NCBI RefSeq assembly: GCF_000715495.1
Contig: NZ_JNLX01000098.1
Span: forward strand, 1-56,787
DNA length: 56,787 nt
Source of the DNA: Hymenobacter sp. IS2118
Lineage (GTDB): Bacteria; Bacteroidota; Bacteroidia; Cytophagales; Hymenobacteraceae
Reading direction: 5' to 3'
Part shown: positions 1 through 7,898 of the stretch, piece after piece
Position numbering within the stretch: the stretch's first letter is position 1
Layout: each line of letters opens with the position of its first letter
Made by a program: the position numbers and the translations under genes
Notes under the pieces: model-generated
Databases searched by the model: none
What the model saw: only the letters and a program-made list of their open reading frames with translations
Told to the model about the DNA's origin: nothing

Positions 1-310
1 CATGGACCGTGGAGGTTGCCCCCAAGCACCGCGGCAAGGCCTTCCACTGCATCCCCGTAACCAAAATATAGTAGATGGCAAAAAACATTTGGCGGTTACA
101 GGCGGCCGGCCGGCCGCGCTTACCAGGGCCGCTGGCCGGCTCCGGCAGCAGCGGTTCAGCGGCGGCCCAGAGTGCGGGAGAAGGCAAAAAATCGGCGTGT
201 ATGGTAGCTTCGTATTCGGTTGTAGTCGGGCGCAACGGGAAATTTGTTAGGTGTGGTAACCCCAAAATTCTCGCGCTCGGCTACAACTTCCTTATTTTCC
301 GGATAGGCTC
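1..310 (-). mobile_element. Truncated IS5-like insertion sequence, transposase-start end
   Basis: The minus strand encodes the beginning of an IS5-type transposase, and the element runs off the left edge of the window. The likely outer end is near position 310, where the minus strand begins GAGCCTATCCGG, a plausible terminal repeat. The second end is outside the window, so the inverted repeat cannot be confirmed. The boundary lies only about 10 bases past the stop codon of the cysteine-rich peptide gene, so the element landed directly beside the peptide cluster without cutting the gene. Confidence 0.6.
2..235 (-). pseudogene. IS5-family transposase, N-terminal part, cut by window edge
   Basis: Read on the minus strand, this frame gives the usual start of IS5-type transposases: a W-x-x-x-E-P-L-L-P-E-P segment, then GKRGRP, then RQMFFAIYYIL and TGMQWKALPRCLG, followed by STVH at the window edge. 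These are the conserved N-terminal helix-turn-helix features of the family; the DDE catalytic part would lie outside. No ATG is present at the expected start. The nearest in-frame alternative is TTG at 235, and an ATA lies just before the HADFLPSP segment, so the copy may be decayed or may use a non-ATG start. Identity as an IS5-like transposase is fairly safe; whether it is functional cannot be judged. Confidence 0.7.
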
Positions 311-320
311 TTAAGTTATA

Positions 321-527
321 TTAGCACCCGGTGCACCAGGATGTCGAACTACAGCTTGCGCAGCACCAATTGGTATGCCAAGTGGTCGCTGTGGATTTGG
401 CACTAGAGCCACTTTTCATGGCAAGAGGTCCGGACGCACCGCGTATGTAGCAGGTACCACCGGTAACACGTTTCATTTCGCCCCGTGACAGGGCATCAGC
501 AGCAAAGTTTGCGAGTGAAGTTTTCAT
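321..527 (-). CDS. Double-glycine leader peptide with cysteine-rich core (putative RiPP/bacteriocin precursor)
   Basis: A 68-residue peptide. Residues 1-24 form a leader ending SRGEMKRVTGG, which matches the Bacteroidota double-glycine leader pattern (S-R-x-E-M-K-x-x-x-GG) cleaved by C39 peptidase-transporters. The remaining 44-residue core holds six cysteines (26, 55, 56, 59, 65, 68), five of them clustered at the C terminus around WCCASC and WCTGC, and many Ser/Thr residues. It is the last gene of a minus-strand cluster with a VKOR-thioredoxin protein, a glycosyltransferase and an XRE regulator. The expected product is a secreted, disulfide-rich peptide that may be glycosylated. A lanthipeptide is the alternative, but no dehydratase or cyclase gene is visible. 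No transporter gene is in the window. I chose ATG 527 because the leader begins there; the longer open frame upstream looks random. Confidence 0.72.
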   Translation of the reverse strand: MKTSLANFAADALSRGEMKRVTGGTCYIRGASGPLAMKSGSSAKSTATTWHTNWCCASCSSTSWCTGC

Positions 528-660
528 GAGTAAAAAGAAAAAGTAAAATAATGGAAATGACTTGCGAAATGCTTTCGCTCCGGGTGGCGGCCTTATTGGA
601 GATGTAGGGTGTAGAGTGGGGCCCGGAAGGTCCCTTCTGGTATGTTCGCAAACGCGGTTG

Positions 661-668
661 CAAACATA
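661..668 (-). promoter_or_regulatory. Candidate -7 box for the peptide gene
   Basis: The minus strand reads TATGTTTG, an exact match to the Bacteroidota TAnnTTTG -7 element, in the 228-base gap between the VKOR gene and the peptide gene. No good -33 TTTG was seen at the usual spacing. If real, the peptide has its own promoter and a leader of about 130 nt, separate from readthrough of the upstream genes. Confidence 0.35.
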
Positions 669-755
669 TTTATTGCTGTATGTATTGCATTTTCTGGCGA
701 TTAGCAAAGGTTTTAACGTCATAACGCCCGTAATTAGCTGTGATTCTGATTCAGG

Positions 756-2378
756 TTAACCCATTGTCTCCATTTGCTCTCTCAACTGCTTAATCAATTT
801 TCTAAACTCCACAACCGCAAAGTGGCGTGGCATATCAACGCCATTGAAAAAGATAGTCGGGGTCGTATCCACTCCAGCCAGCTCGCACCACCGTTGATGC
901 AATTCAACCTGATTTGTTCCATCCTCTTCACCTGGCCCTGGCGTTTTTTTAAGCCATTCTGCTAGTCGGGGCGTTTCGTACCATTGGTGCAAAGCCAGCG
1001 GCATTTCCTCGTGGGACCGGCTCAATACCCGGCACGCTACGGCATCCCCCGCATCCCCAGGCCGATGCTCGACGGCAATAATAAATTGACAACAGACGTC
1101 CTCCAATTCGGCCATCAACGCTTCAATTTCCGAGTGTACCCGTGCGCATAGCGCACAAGTGGGATTGGTAACGACAATGAGGGTATGCGGCGCGTCGGCG
1201 TTGCCCAGCGTGGGCACACGCATGCCCGTGAAAATGGGTGGCAACGTCCGCGCCCGTCGGCCCAATGATTCCAGGTAGCCCTGGTCGAACTTGATTTTTT
1301 GCAGGCTCTGCTGCAAGCCCTCAACGCGCAACGCTTTGGCCCAGGTGGGCTTGATGAAGGCCCACACTGCTGCCGGCAGTAAGAATCCGGCAACCAGCAG
1401 CCCTGTTTCAGCAGGGCCGAAGGTCGCGGGCCAGGAAATTTGCCGCTGAAAATAAAACTGCACGCCGAACTCCAGCCACAGCAGTGCTTGTACGGCCAGA
1501 CACAGCACGCACCACTGCCGCACCCGCCGCCACTGGTAATACACCGACCACACCGTGTAGGGCAATGACGCGATAGAAAACACAAATAAGAGCGGGTACA
1601 AAGCCGAGGGGTTCGCACGAAAAAGCAGCAGCGACAGCAGTCCACCACTGAAGTAGAGCAGTCCGACTTCCGCCCAACTGAGCCAGCCAAACAATTGAGC
1701 GGCAGGGGTATTCAGCACAGAGCTGCAACTGGTGCGGGAATTAAGCTGGCAAAGGCTCCGCAGAAAAACGTTGTCCGCGTCCAGGCTGTACCACACCAGC
1801 AGGCTGCTGACCAACAGGCCCGCCAGTTTCAACAGCAGCAGCACATAGTACTGCGGCGCCCCGGCCACGGGCAGCTGAGACACGCCAGCCCATACCCCCA
1901 GGCAAACCAGCAGGCTAAGCACCACAAAAGGAATTCGCAGGCTTTTGACCAGCTGCTTTTTTCGGCTTTGGGCGTAGCCGGCTTCCCCCGACCGTTCGGT
2001 GGGCTCAATCAACAGCATCACGCCGTTCCATTTCTGGCTAAACTGAGCCGTGCTGTCCTTCTGCCAGCCCCATTTGTTGTGCCACCACTCCACGGTGTTG
2101 GCGGCGGTGGCGCGCACGGGGGCAAAAAAGCCCCCTTCGCTACTCAGGTACGCCAGCGCCGGCAGCGGTATTTCGGGCAACTGGTCGGCCGTGAGGTGCG
2201 CAGCCATGTTCTCCACCCTGAACTCGTCGAGCGTATCGCTCAGGGCGGTCAGCGTCGGGAAATCCGGGTGCTGCCACAGTTTTTCTTGTAGCGTGGCGCG
2301 CGTCACCCGCACCTGACTCAGGCGCAGGAGCATATCCAAGCCGGAAACGGCATTTTTTTGGGGGGCAGTCAGATTCAT
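756..2378 (-). CDS. C39-like / VKOR / thioredoxin-domain membrane protein
   Basis: A 540-residue protein that probably forms or shuffles disulfide bonds in exported peptides. Residues 1-125 resemble a peptidase C39-like domain but contain no cysteine, so they cannot be a classical C39 protease and may instead bind leader peptides. Residues 145-345 form the vitamin K epoxide reductase membrane domain, with loop cysteines 210 and 218 and the catalytic CxxC at 290-293. Residues 385-535 form a thioredoxin-like domain with CALC at 408-411 and a TPTIFFNG segment near the end. The ATG overlaps the TGA of the glycosyltransferase gene (ATGA), so the two are translationally coupled. VKOR-thioredoxin proteins of this build are known beside Bacteroidota double-glycine peptides; the substrate here is inferred to be the 68-residue peptide. 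Confidence 0.8.
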   Translation of the reverse strand: MNLTAPQKNAVSGLDMLLRLSQVRVTRATLQEKLWQHPDFPTLTALSDTLDEFRVENMAAHLTADQLPEIPLPALAYLSSEGGFFAPVRATAANTVEWWHNKWGWQKDSTAQFSQKWNGVMLLIEPTERSGEAGYAQSRKKQLVKSLRIPFVVLSLLVCLGVWAGVSQLPVAGAPQYYVLLLLKLAGLLVSSLLVWYSLDADNVFLRSLCQLNSRTSCSSVLNTPAAQLFGWLSWAEVGLLYFSGGLLSLLLFRANPSALYPLLFVFSIASLPYTVWSVYYQWRRVRQWCVLCLAVQALLWLEFGVQFYFQRQISWPATFGPAETGLLVAGFLLPAAVWAFIKPTWAKALRVEGLQQSLQKIKFDQGYLESLGRRARTLPPIFTGMRVPTLGNADAPHTLIVVTNPTCALCARVHSEIEALMAELEDVCCQFIIAVEHRPGDAGDAVACRVLSRSHEEMPLALHQWYETPRLAEWLKKTPGPGEEDGTNQVELHQRWCELAGVDTTPTIFFNGVDMPRHFAVVEFRKLIKQLREQMETMG

Positions 2379-3829
2379 GGCGCGGCAACGGTTAGCAGGG
2401 TTCGGAGTACTTCGCTCACTTTTTCATCGGGGTACCGCACCGCACACGTTTGCCGGAAGCGGGCGATGCTTGCCCGGAATGCCGGGTCTTCCAGAAGCCG
2501 CAGTAGCTTGGTTCTTAGAGTGGCGGGGCGTTCCCATTCAAAATCGCCGCGCAGCCCCAGCCCGTAATGCTCTATTTTAAGGCCATTGCCCGGCTGGTCG
2601 TAGTGTATATCCAAGGGATACACCAGCATTGGCACGCCATGGCGGATGCTCTCTTTCACGGAGCCCAGCCCGCCGTGCGTGATGTGCGCATCAGCACGTT
2701 CCAGCACCAGGAGTTGGGGCACGCGCCGAAAAAAATAAACATTCGGCAATGCGGCGTACATCGCCTGCAATGTTTCCACGACCAAGCCGTTGACCGAGCA
2801 TACCAATTGCGTATCGGGCACGGTACCAATTGCTTCCAGCAGGGTGGCGATAAAGGTGAGTAGCGCCCTGTCGGAGCCCGTGTAGAATGTACCGAAGCTG
2901 CAATAAACCAGCCGTTGCCCCGCGTGGTGCCGGGCCAGAATTTCGGGCCACCGCTGCTCGAACGCAGCATCCAGCTCGGTATCGATGCGCGTATCCCGGA
3001 TGCACAGGCCCAGGTAATGCTGGTTGGGCTTTTTCACTTCCGGCGACAGCTCGAATTCCAACGGTGCCAGTACTAACTCCGGCACATTGGTAACAAGACG
3101 GGAAAAGACAGTATCAACTAATTGATGTTCTGCCGTTAGGCCGGCCAACTGCGTTAGCTTTGCTGTTTGATGGCGCACAGCAACTTCTAATACTGCAGCG
3201 CCAGGGTTGCGCAGCACATTGCGTGAATTGAACCTTGCGGGCTGATTAACCGGCGGCGGCGCTGAGAACCAACTGGCTTCGGAAACAATCGGGAAGTTGC
3301 TTACCCGATAGGTAGAAAGCATCGGATTGCAAAACAATAGCTGAACTGTACTCCGGTACCGATACAGCACCAGAAAATCCGCGCTACTAAATATATCGAT
3401 AATAACGACGGCCGGCTTCACCTGGTCCAGTAGCGCGTCCAATTCCAGCTTTCGTTGCCAATAGATTTCGTTGGTCCACACTGCCCGCACAACCGGCCAA
3501 AACCCCGCGCTACGCCCCTGCGATTCCAGGTATTGGGACTCCATACCAAAGTTTACCCACAATGCTCTGTTCAGAACAGGCGTAAAGCCATTCTCCGACA
3601 CGATTGTAGCCAGGACCGAATTAGTCACGGCGTAGAAAACATCGTACTCCGCCGCCAATAGTCCCGCTACGAACAGCGTGGGAACAACATGGCTACGGAT
3701 GGAGGCCGGAATGAATAGTACCCGCTTTCTTGGTGGACTAACGACCCGCGATGGCACGTCGGTAGCGCCCGCTATTCGCAGGGTCGAGGGAGTAACTTTA
3801 GGAGCAGATTGGGTAATGGGGGCAGACAT
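2375..3829 (-). CDS. GT1/UGT-like (macrolide-type) glycosyltransferase
   Basis: A 484-residue GT-B glycosyltransferase of the UDP-glycosyltransferase/MGT type. The N-terminal acceptor domain begins with RVLFIPASIRSHVVP (sheet one and the usual early His). The C-terminal donor domain has YCSFGTFYTG near 309-318 and a UGT signature with HGG at 385-387 and YDQPGN at 410-415. These residues normally bind the nucleotide and sugar; the acceptor cannot be read from sequence. A TTG 63 bases upstream is possible, but ATG 3829 is preceded by AAGGA and matches the family start better. It is the first gene of the overlapping pair with the VKOR protein, so its acceptor may be the cysteine-rich peptide. 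A lipid or natural-product acceptor is also possible. Confidence 0.8.
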   Translation of the reverse strand: MSAPITQSAPKVTPSTLRIAGATDVPSRVVSPPRKRVLFIPASIRSHVVPTLFVAGLLAAEYDVFYAVTNSVLATIVSENGFTPVLNRALWVNFGMESQYLESQGRSAGFWPVVRAVWTNEIYWQRKLELDALLDQVKPAVVIIDIFSSADFLVLYRYRSTVQLLFCNPMLSTYRVSNFPIVSEASWFSAPPPVNQPARFNSRNVLRNPGAAVLEVAVRHQTAKLTQLAGLTAEHQLVDTVFSRLVTNVPELVLAPLEFELSPEVKKPNQHYLGLCIRDTRIDTELDAAFEQRWPEILARHHAGQRLVYCSFGTFYTGSDRALLTFIATLLEAIGTVPDTQLVCSVNGLVVETLQAMYAALPNVYFFRRVPQLLVLERADAHITHGGLGSVKESIRHGVPMLVYPLDIHYDQPGNGLKIEHYGLGLRGDFEWERPATLRTKLLRLLEDPAFRASIARFRQTCAVRYPDEKVSEVLRTLLTVAAP

Positions 3830-3975
3830 CGTTCCTTCGGCAAGCGTTGGAACAAATTTGGTCGGCTTCTCAACAGGCCGCAATCTATTCAATTATATAT
3901 TCGAACACTACAATGATAAAACACTGCGCCTGTGTGATAATATATATCCTGCCGCTCCTGCCGCGGTGTTTCTTC

Positions 3976-4341
3976 CTAGTCCGGTAACTGTTGGCGGAGG
4001 CGCTCGTTTTCACTCTCAAGGTGGGCTATCCACCGCTTTTGCAGGGCAATTGCTTCGCGTTGAGCGGTAACCAGTTCATCGTTCGAACTCGGTTGAACAG
4101 TATCTACCGACGACACAATGGATGAAGGAGAAGCCGCCTGGGCTAAATCGGCCGGCAACAAGTCCTGGAGCTCCATCCCGAACAAAGCGGTGAGAGGCCG
4201 GTAGTAGCGTGCGTTGGGCATCGAACGGTCGCTCTCCCAGCCGCAGTAGGCGCTTTGGCAAACCCCCAATTGTTCGGCAACTTCGGCTTGCGAAAGTCGA
4301 CGAGCTTTGCGCGCCTTTAGCAGCACGGCTCCAATTTTCAT
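3976..4341 (-). CDS. XRE-family helix-turn-helix regulator
   Basis: A 121-residue protein with an N-terminal lambda-repressor-like HTH (LKARKARRLSQAEVAEQLGV followed by a W-E-S-D-R turn, residues 7-45). A short linker and a C-terminal helical stretch (about 90-120, QKRWIAHLESENERLRQQL) look like a coiled coil for dimerisation. The open frame extends upstream, but that part is not protein-like and ATG 4341 opens the HTH directly. It precedes the glycosyltransferase gene on the same strand with a gap of about 146 bases, so it probably controls the peptide cluster or itself. The words ATATATCCTG occur in the gap at about 3943 and again upstream at about 4453, a weak hint of an operator. Confidence 0.72.
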   Translation of the reverse strand: MKIGAVLLKARKARRLSQAEVAEQLGVCQSAYCGWESDRSMPNARYYRPLTALFGMELQDLLPADLAQAASPSSIVSSVDTVQPSSNDELVTAQREAIALQKRWIAHLESENERLRQQLPD

Positions 4342-4644
4342 ACGGTGGTGTATTAGGGGTAGACTAACAGGACCTGAAACTACTGACAGCCAAATGTATG
4401 CACTTACTGCGAAGAGCCAAACGTCATTCGCAAATTTTTTATATCCGCCGTACATATATCCTGACCCCGGATTCAACAGACCGCTACTGCAACAGCGGTG
4501 CGCTTTCCCCGTCAGCACTGCCACAGCAGTATTGAGAACCTAAAAGAGTAAAGGGACGCCATAACTGGCGTCCCCTTACTCTTTTAAACGCTCATGCGTC
4601 AGTTAAAAAAACTGCAGCCGGCAACAAAATGATACTGCCTTTTG
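4342..4644. other. Intergenic region upstream of the XRE gene, with a terminator
   Basis: No convincing gene. It holds an AT-rich stretch around 4430-4460 that probably contains the promoter of the XRE gene, a strong inverted repeat at 4541-4586, and a short tail before the stop codon of porX. Confidence 0.5.
4541..4586. terminator. Hairpin between porX and the peptide cluster
   Basis: A nearly perfect inverted repeat. The arm TAAAAGAGTAAAGGGACGCC is matched by GGCGTCCCCTTACTCTTTTA with one mismatch and a loop of about six bases. It is followed by A/T-rich flanks. It lies just past the end of porX (minus strand) and upstream of the XRE gene, so it would end porX transcription. Confidence 0.75.
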
Positions 4645-6213
4645 CTATCCCTTCGCCGTGAGCGTCACATACGGAATAATACATTCCTCCAGCGAGATAC
4701 CGCCGTGCTGGAATGTGTCTTTGTAATAGTTCACGTAGTAGTTATAGTTGTTGGGGTAGGCGAAGAAGTAGTCGCCGATGGTGAATACGTAGGCGGTGCT
4801 CACGTTTTCGCGGGGCAGGAAAATGCTTTCCGGCTTGCGCACCACGTACACGTCGCGCGAGTCTTCGAAGCCCAGGTTTTTGCCGTGCTTGTAGCGCAGG
4901 TTGGTGTTCGTGTTGCGGTCACCTACAATCTTGTAGGGGCGCTTGCAGCGGATGGTGCCGTGGTCGGTGGTGATGATGAGCTTGCCTTTTTTATCGGCAA
5001 TGGTTTGCATCATCTCATACAGCGGCGAGTGCAGGAACCACGAGCGGGTGATGCTGCGGTAGGCCGATTCGTCGGCCGCCAGCTCGCGTATCATGGCCAT
5101 GTCGGTGCGGGCGTGCGAGAGCATGTCCACGAAGTTGTACACGATGACGTTGCACTTGTAGTTGTTGTGCAGGTTGCTCATCTTGCCCAGCAAGTCTTTG
5201 CCGGCCTGCAGGTTGGTTACCTTGTGGTAGCTGTGCTTCACCTTCTGGTTGTTCTTCTGGAAATTAATTTCCATGAACTCGGCTTCGTGCAGGTTTTTGC
5301 CCTCGTCGTCCTGGTCGTCTACCCACAGGTTGGGGTATTTCTTTTGAATCTCGCTCGGCATCATGCCCGAGAAAATGGCGTTGCGCGCGTAGGCCGTGGT
5401 GGTGGGCAAAATAGCGTAATACATCTCCTCGCTGTCCACGGTGAACATTTCGGTGATGATGGGCTCCAGCACCTTCCATTGGTCGTAGCGCAGGTTGTCA
5501 ATCAGCACGAAGTACACGGGCGTGTCGCCGGTGGCTTTCAGGGTCGGAAACACCCGCTCCTTAAACAGCTGGTGCGACATGAGCGGCGCGTTTTTGTCGT
5601 CGCCGTTCACCCAATCCTCGTAATCTTCCGTGATGAAGCGGCCGAAGTAGGTGTTGGCCTCATCCTTCTGCATGTTGAAGACTTCGGCCATGCTTTTGCC
5701 TTCGGTTTCGTTAATTTCCAACTCCCAGTACACCAGCTTCTTGTACACATCGGCCCACTCGGCGGGCGTTAGGCGGTCGGAAAGCTGCATGCCGAGCTGC
5801 CGGAAGTCGCGCTGGTAGCCGCTGTTAGTGGCTTCGCTCACGAGACGCTTGTTGTCGAGCACCTTTTTCACCGACAGCAGAATCTGGCTCGGATTCACTG
5901 GTTTGATGAGATAATCGGCAATTTTGGCGCCGATGGCCGACTCCATAATGTGCTCTTCCTCGCTCTTGGTAATCATTACCACGGGCACGGTGGGCCGGAT
6001 GGCTTTGATTTCGGTGAGGGTTTGCAGGCCGGTAAGGCCAGGCATGTTCTCATCGAGAAACACCAGGTCGTAGCTCTTCTCTTGAATTTCCTCAATGGCA
6101 TCGGCGCCGCTGTTCACGGGCGTCACGTCGTAGCCTTTTTCCTTCAGAAACAGCAAGTGGGGCTTGAGCAAGTCAATTTCGTCGTCGGCCCAAAGAATGG
6201 TGGTTTGTTGCAT
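4645..6213 (-). CDS. porX: PorX, response regulator with PglZ domain (type IX secretion)
   Basis: A 522-residue two-component regulator. Residues 1-125 are a CheY-like receiver with acidic pair D10/D11, phospho-acceptor D54 (VFLDENMPG) and the conserved lysine in MITKSEEE. Residues 200-520 form a PglZ, alkaline-phosphatase-superfamily domain, seen as VLIDNLRYDQW, LPTTTAYARNA and TTDHGTIRCKRP, which contribute metal-binding and nucleophile positions. In Porphyromonas and Flavobacterium PorX works with the PorY kinase and controls the type IX secretion system and gliding; the PglZ domain has phosphodiesterase activity. It is a single gene here, with porY not in the window. The family length and domain order match fully. 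Confidence 0.93.
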   Translation of the reverse strand: MQQTTILWADDEIDLLKPHLLFLKEKGYDVTPVNSGADAIEEIQEKSYDLVFLDENMPGLTGLQTLTEIKAIRPTVPVVMITKSEEEHIMESAIGAKIADYLIKPVNPSQILLSVKKVLDNKRLVSEATNSGYQRDFRQLGMQLSDRLTPAEWADVYKKLVYWELEINETEGKSMAEVFNMQKDEANTYFGRFITEDYEDWVNGDDKNAPLMSHQLFKERVFPTLKATGDTPVYFVLIDNLRYDQWKVLEPIITEMFTVDSEEMYYAILPTTTAYARNAIFSGMMPSEIQKKYPNLWVDDQDDEGKNLHEAEFMEINFQKNNQKVKHSYHKVTNLQAGKDLLGKMSNLHNNYKCNVIVYNFVDMLSHARTDMAMIRELAADESAYRSITRSWFLHSPLYEMMQTIADKKGKLIITTDHGTIRCKRPYKIVGDRNTNTNLRYKHGKNLGFEDSRDVYVVRKPESIFLPRENVSTAYVFTIGDYFFAYPNNYNYYVNYYKDTFQHGGISLEECIIPYVTLTAKG

Positions 6214-6569
6214 AGAATAGCGCCAGCTGTAAAATGGCGGTTAGGCAGAACGCGCTGTAAGAGGCGTTCGCAGGTGAATTGTTGCCGAACAAAGGTCCAG
6301 CTTGCGGGTAGAACGGTGGAATGCAGGTCCTAGTGCCCTGACCACCGGTCACGCCATAACACTTTACCGTAAACATGGCGGTTTGGTTATTGATTTATTG
6401 AGCGCTCAACCCGAGCGGGGCCAGCATGCTCCAAAGGGTTCACTTCGCAGGGACTCGGCAGGGCAGCTGCCCGCCACGCCTGCCCACACCGGCCAAACCT
6501 CATGCGGCTGTTGTTCTTTTGCAGCACGATTCCTATTGATACCCCGTTGGCGTGCCGCTGACGCCCCTC
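6214..6569. other. Intergenic region between divergent porX and the HD-domain gene
   Basis: 356 bases with no convincing gene. It should contain the porX promoter (minus strand reads GGACCTTTGTTC around 6290-6302) and the promoter of the HD gene (GTTCTTTTGC around 6513-6524). Both are only near-consensus. I saw no riboswitch or repeat. Confidence 0.45.
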
Positions 6570-7799
6570 ATGAATAAAAAGAAAATTTTTAACGACCCGG
6601 TGTACGGCTTCGTCACCATCCCGACGGAATTCCTATTTGACCTCATCGAGCACCGGTATTTCCAACGGCTGCGCCGGATTCAGCAGCTGGGGCTCACCGG
6701 GTTTGTGTATCCGGGGGCGCTGCACACGCGCTTTCACCACGCGCTGGGCGCCATGCACCTCATGTCGCTGGCCCTGCGCACGCTCAAGGACAAAGGCGTG
6801 AAAATTTCGGCGGCGGAGGGTGAAGCGGCGCTGGCGGCCATTCTGCTCCACGACATCGGCCATGGCCCGCTCTCCCACGCTCTGGAAACCGCCATTTTTC
6901 AGGATGTGCCACATGAGCAGCTCTCGCTTTTTCTCATGCAGCGGCTCAATGTAGAGTTCGACGGCAAGCTCACGCTTGCCATCGACATCTTTAAAGGCAC
7001 CTACGGCCGGCCATTTTTCCATCAATTGGTGAGTAGCCAGCTCGACATGGACCGGCTCGACTACCTGAACCGCGACTCCTTTTACACCGGCGTGGAGGAA
7101 GGCCGCCCAGGGGCCGACCGCCTCATCAAAATGCTGCGCGTGCACGAGGAACGGCTGGTACTGGAGGAAAAAGCCGTGTATTCGGTGGAGAATTTCCTGG
7201 TGAGCCGCCGCCTCATGTACTGGCAGGTGTATCTGCACAAAACCGTGACCAGCGCCGAGCAAATGGTGATTCGCACCGTGCAGCGGGCCCGCGACCTGGC
7301 CCGGCGCGGCGTGGAGGTGCCCGCAAACTCCTGCCTGAGCTACTTCCTGGGCAGGGCCGTGAGCCTGGCGGAATTTGAAAAGGACGAGAAAATCCTCAGT
7401 CACTTCGTGGAGCTAGACGACTACGATATCTGGTCGGCCATTAAAGCCTGGGCCGGCCACCCGGATGTGGTGCTGAGCTACCTGGCCAAGAGTATTTTGC
7501 ACCGCAACCTGCTCAAAATCGTGCTCGCACCCGAGCCGTTCGATGAGGAGTTCCGGCTGGGCATCCGCGAGTTGATTGAGGAGAAATTCAACCTGCCGCC
7601 CGCTGAAGCCGAGCTACTGATGATTCCCGGCCGCCTGAGCAACAGTGCCTACAACGCCGAAAGCCAGGAGCCCATCGAAATCCTGACCAAAAAAGGCGAC
7701 GTGGTGAACGTGATGGATGCTTCCGACCTGCCCAACATTCGCGCCCTCAGCCAGCGCGTGGAGAAATTCTACATCTGCTACCCCAAAGAGATTGTTTGA
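6570..7799 (+). CDS. HD-domain phosphohydrolase (dNTPase-like)
   Basis: A 409-residue HD-superfamily metal-dependent phosphohydrolase. The four metal ligands are visible: His in the TRFHHALGAMHL helix, the HD pair in LLHDIGHGPLSHALE, and the late Asp in LDMDRLDYLNRDSFYTG. This arrangement is that of dGTPase/SAMHD1-like enzymes that cut dNTPs or other nucleotides; the actual substrate cannot be read. ATG 6570 starts the conserved KKIFNDPVYGF segment, while a GTG 18 bases upstream only adds a poor extension. It is followed 99 bases downstream by lpxD, a pairing seen across Bacteroidota, so it may share a transcript with the lipid A genes. Confidence 0.85.
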   Translation: MNKKKIFNDPVYGFVTIPTEFLFDLIEHRYFQRLRRIQQLGLTGFVYPGALHTRFHHALGAMHLMSLALRTLKDKGVKISAAEGEAALAAILLHDIGHGPLSHALETAIFQDVPHEQLSLFLMQRLNVEFDGKLTLAIDIFKGTYGRPFFHQLVSSQLDMDRLDYLNRDSFYTGVEEGRPGADRLIKMLRVHEERLVLEEKAVYSVENFLVSRRLMYWQVYLHKTVTSAEQMVIRTVQRARDLARRGVEVPANSCLSYFLGRAVSLAEFEKDEKILSHFVELDDYDIWSAIKAWAGHPDVVLSYLAKSILHRNLLKIVLAPEPFDEEFRLGIRELIEEKFNLPPAEAELLMIPGRLSNSAYNAESQEPIEILTKKGDVVNVMDASDLPNIRALSQRVEKFYICYPKEIV

Positions 7800-7802
7800 T
7801 AG

Positions 7803-7880
7803 TAGTGAGTGGGTAACGGTAAGTGGTCAATGCCTTTTCATGCCTCAATTAACCACTAACCGCTAACCACTCACTACTCA
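7803..7880. repeat. Imperfect intergenic hairpin made of GTTAGTGG-type words
   Basis: The left arm AGTAGTGAGTGGGTAACGG is matched by a right arm (near 7850-7880) whose reverse complement is AGTAGTGAGTGGTTAGCGG. The loop is unrelated sequence. The words GAGTGG and GTTAGTGG recur inside both arms. It sits directly between the HD gene and lpxD. Confidence 0.65.
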
Positions 7881-7884
7881 CCAC

Positions 7885-7892
7885 TACTTTTG
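7885..7892 (+). promoter_or_regulatory. TACTTTTG -7 box immediately before lpxD
   Basis: An exact TAnnTTTG match only 6 bases ahead of the lpxD ATG. If it is used, the message would start at or almost at the start codon. Confidence 0.5.
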
Positions 7893-7898
7893 CCCGCT

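Noticed and set aside
3..71. A plus-strand reading WTVEVAPKHRGKAF ending in TAG, first taken as the end of a gene cut by the window edge
   Set aside because: The minus strand of the same bases gives TGMQWKALPRCLG, a clear IS5-type transposase segment, so the plus-strand reading is a shadow.
321..527. Class I lanthipeptide reading of the cysteine-rich peptide
   Set aside because: Not excluded, but no dehydratase or cyclase gene is in the window, and a VKOR-thioredoxin partner argues for disulfides. Kept as an alternative only.
562..759. Small plus-strand open frame between the VKOR and peptide genes
   Set aside because: No homology signal, poor codon pattern, and it covers the likely promoter region of the peptide gene.
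4642..5772. Long plus-strand open frame over porX
   Set aside because: His/Val-rich antisense translation of a GC-rich gene; porX on the other strand has every expected motif.
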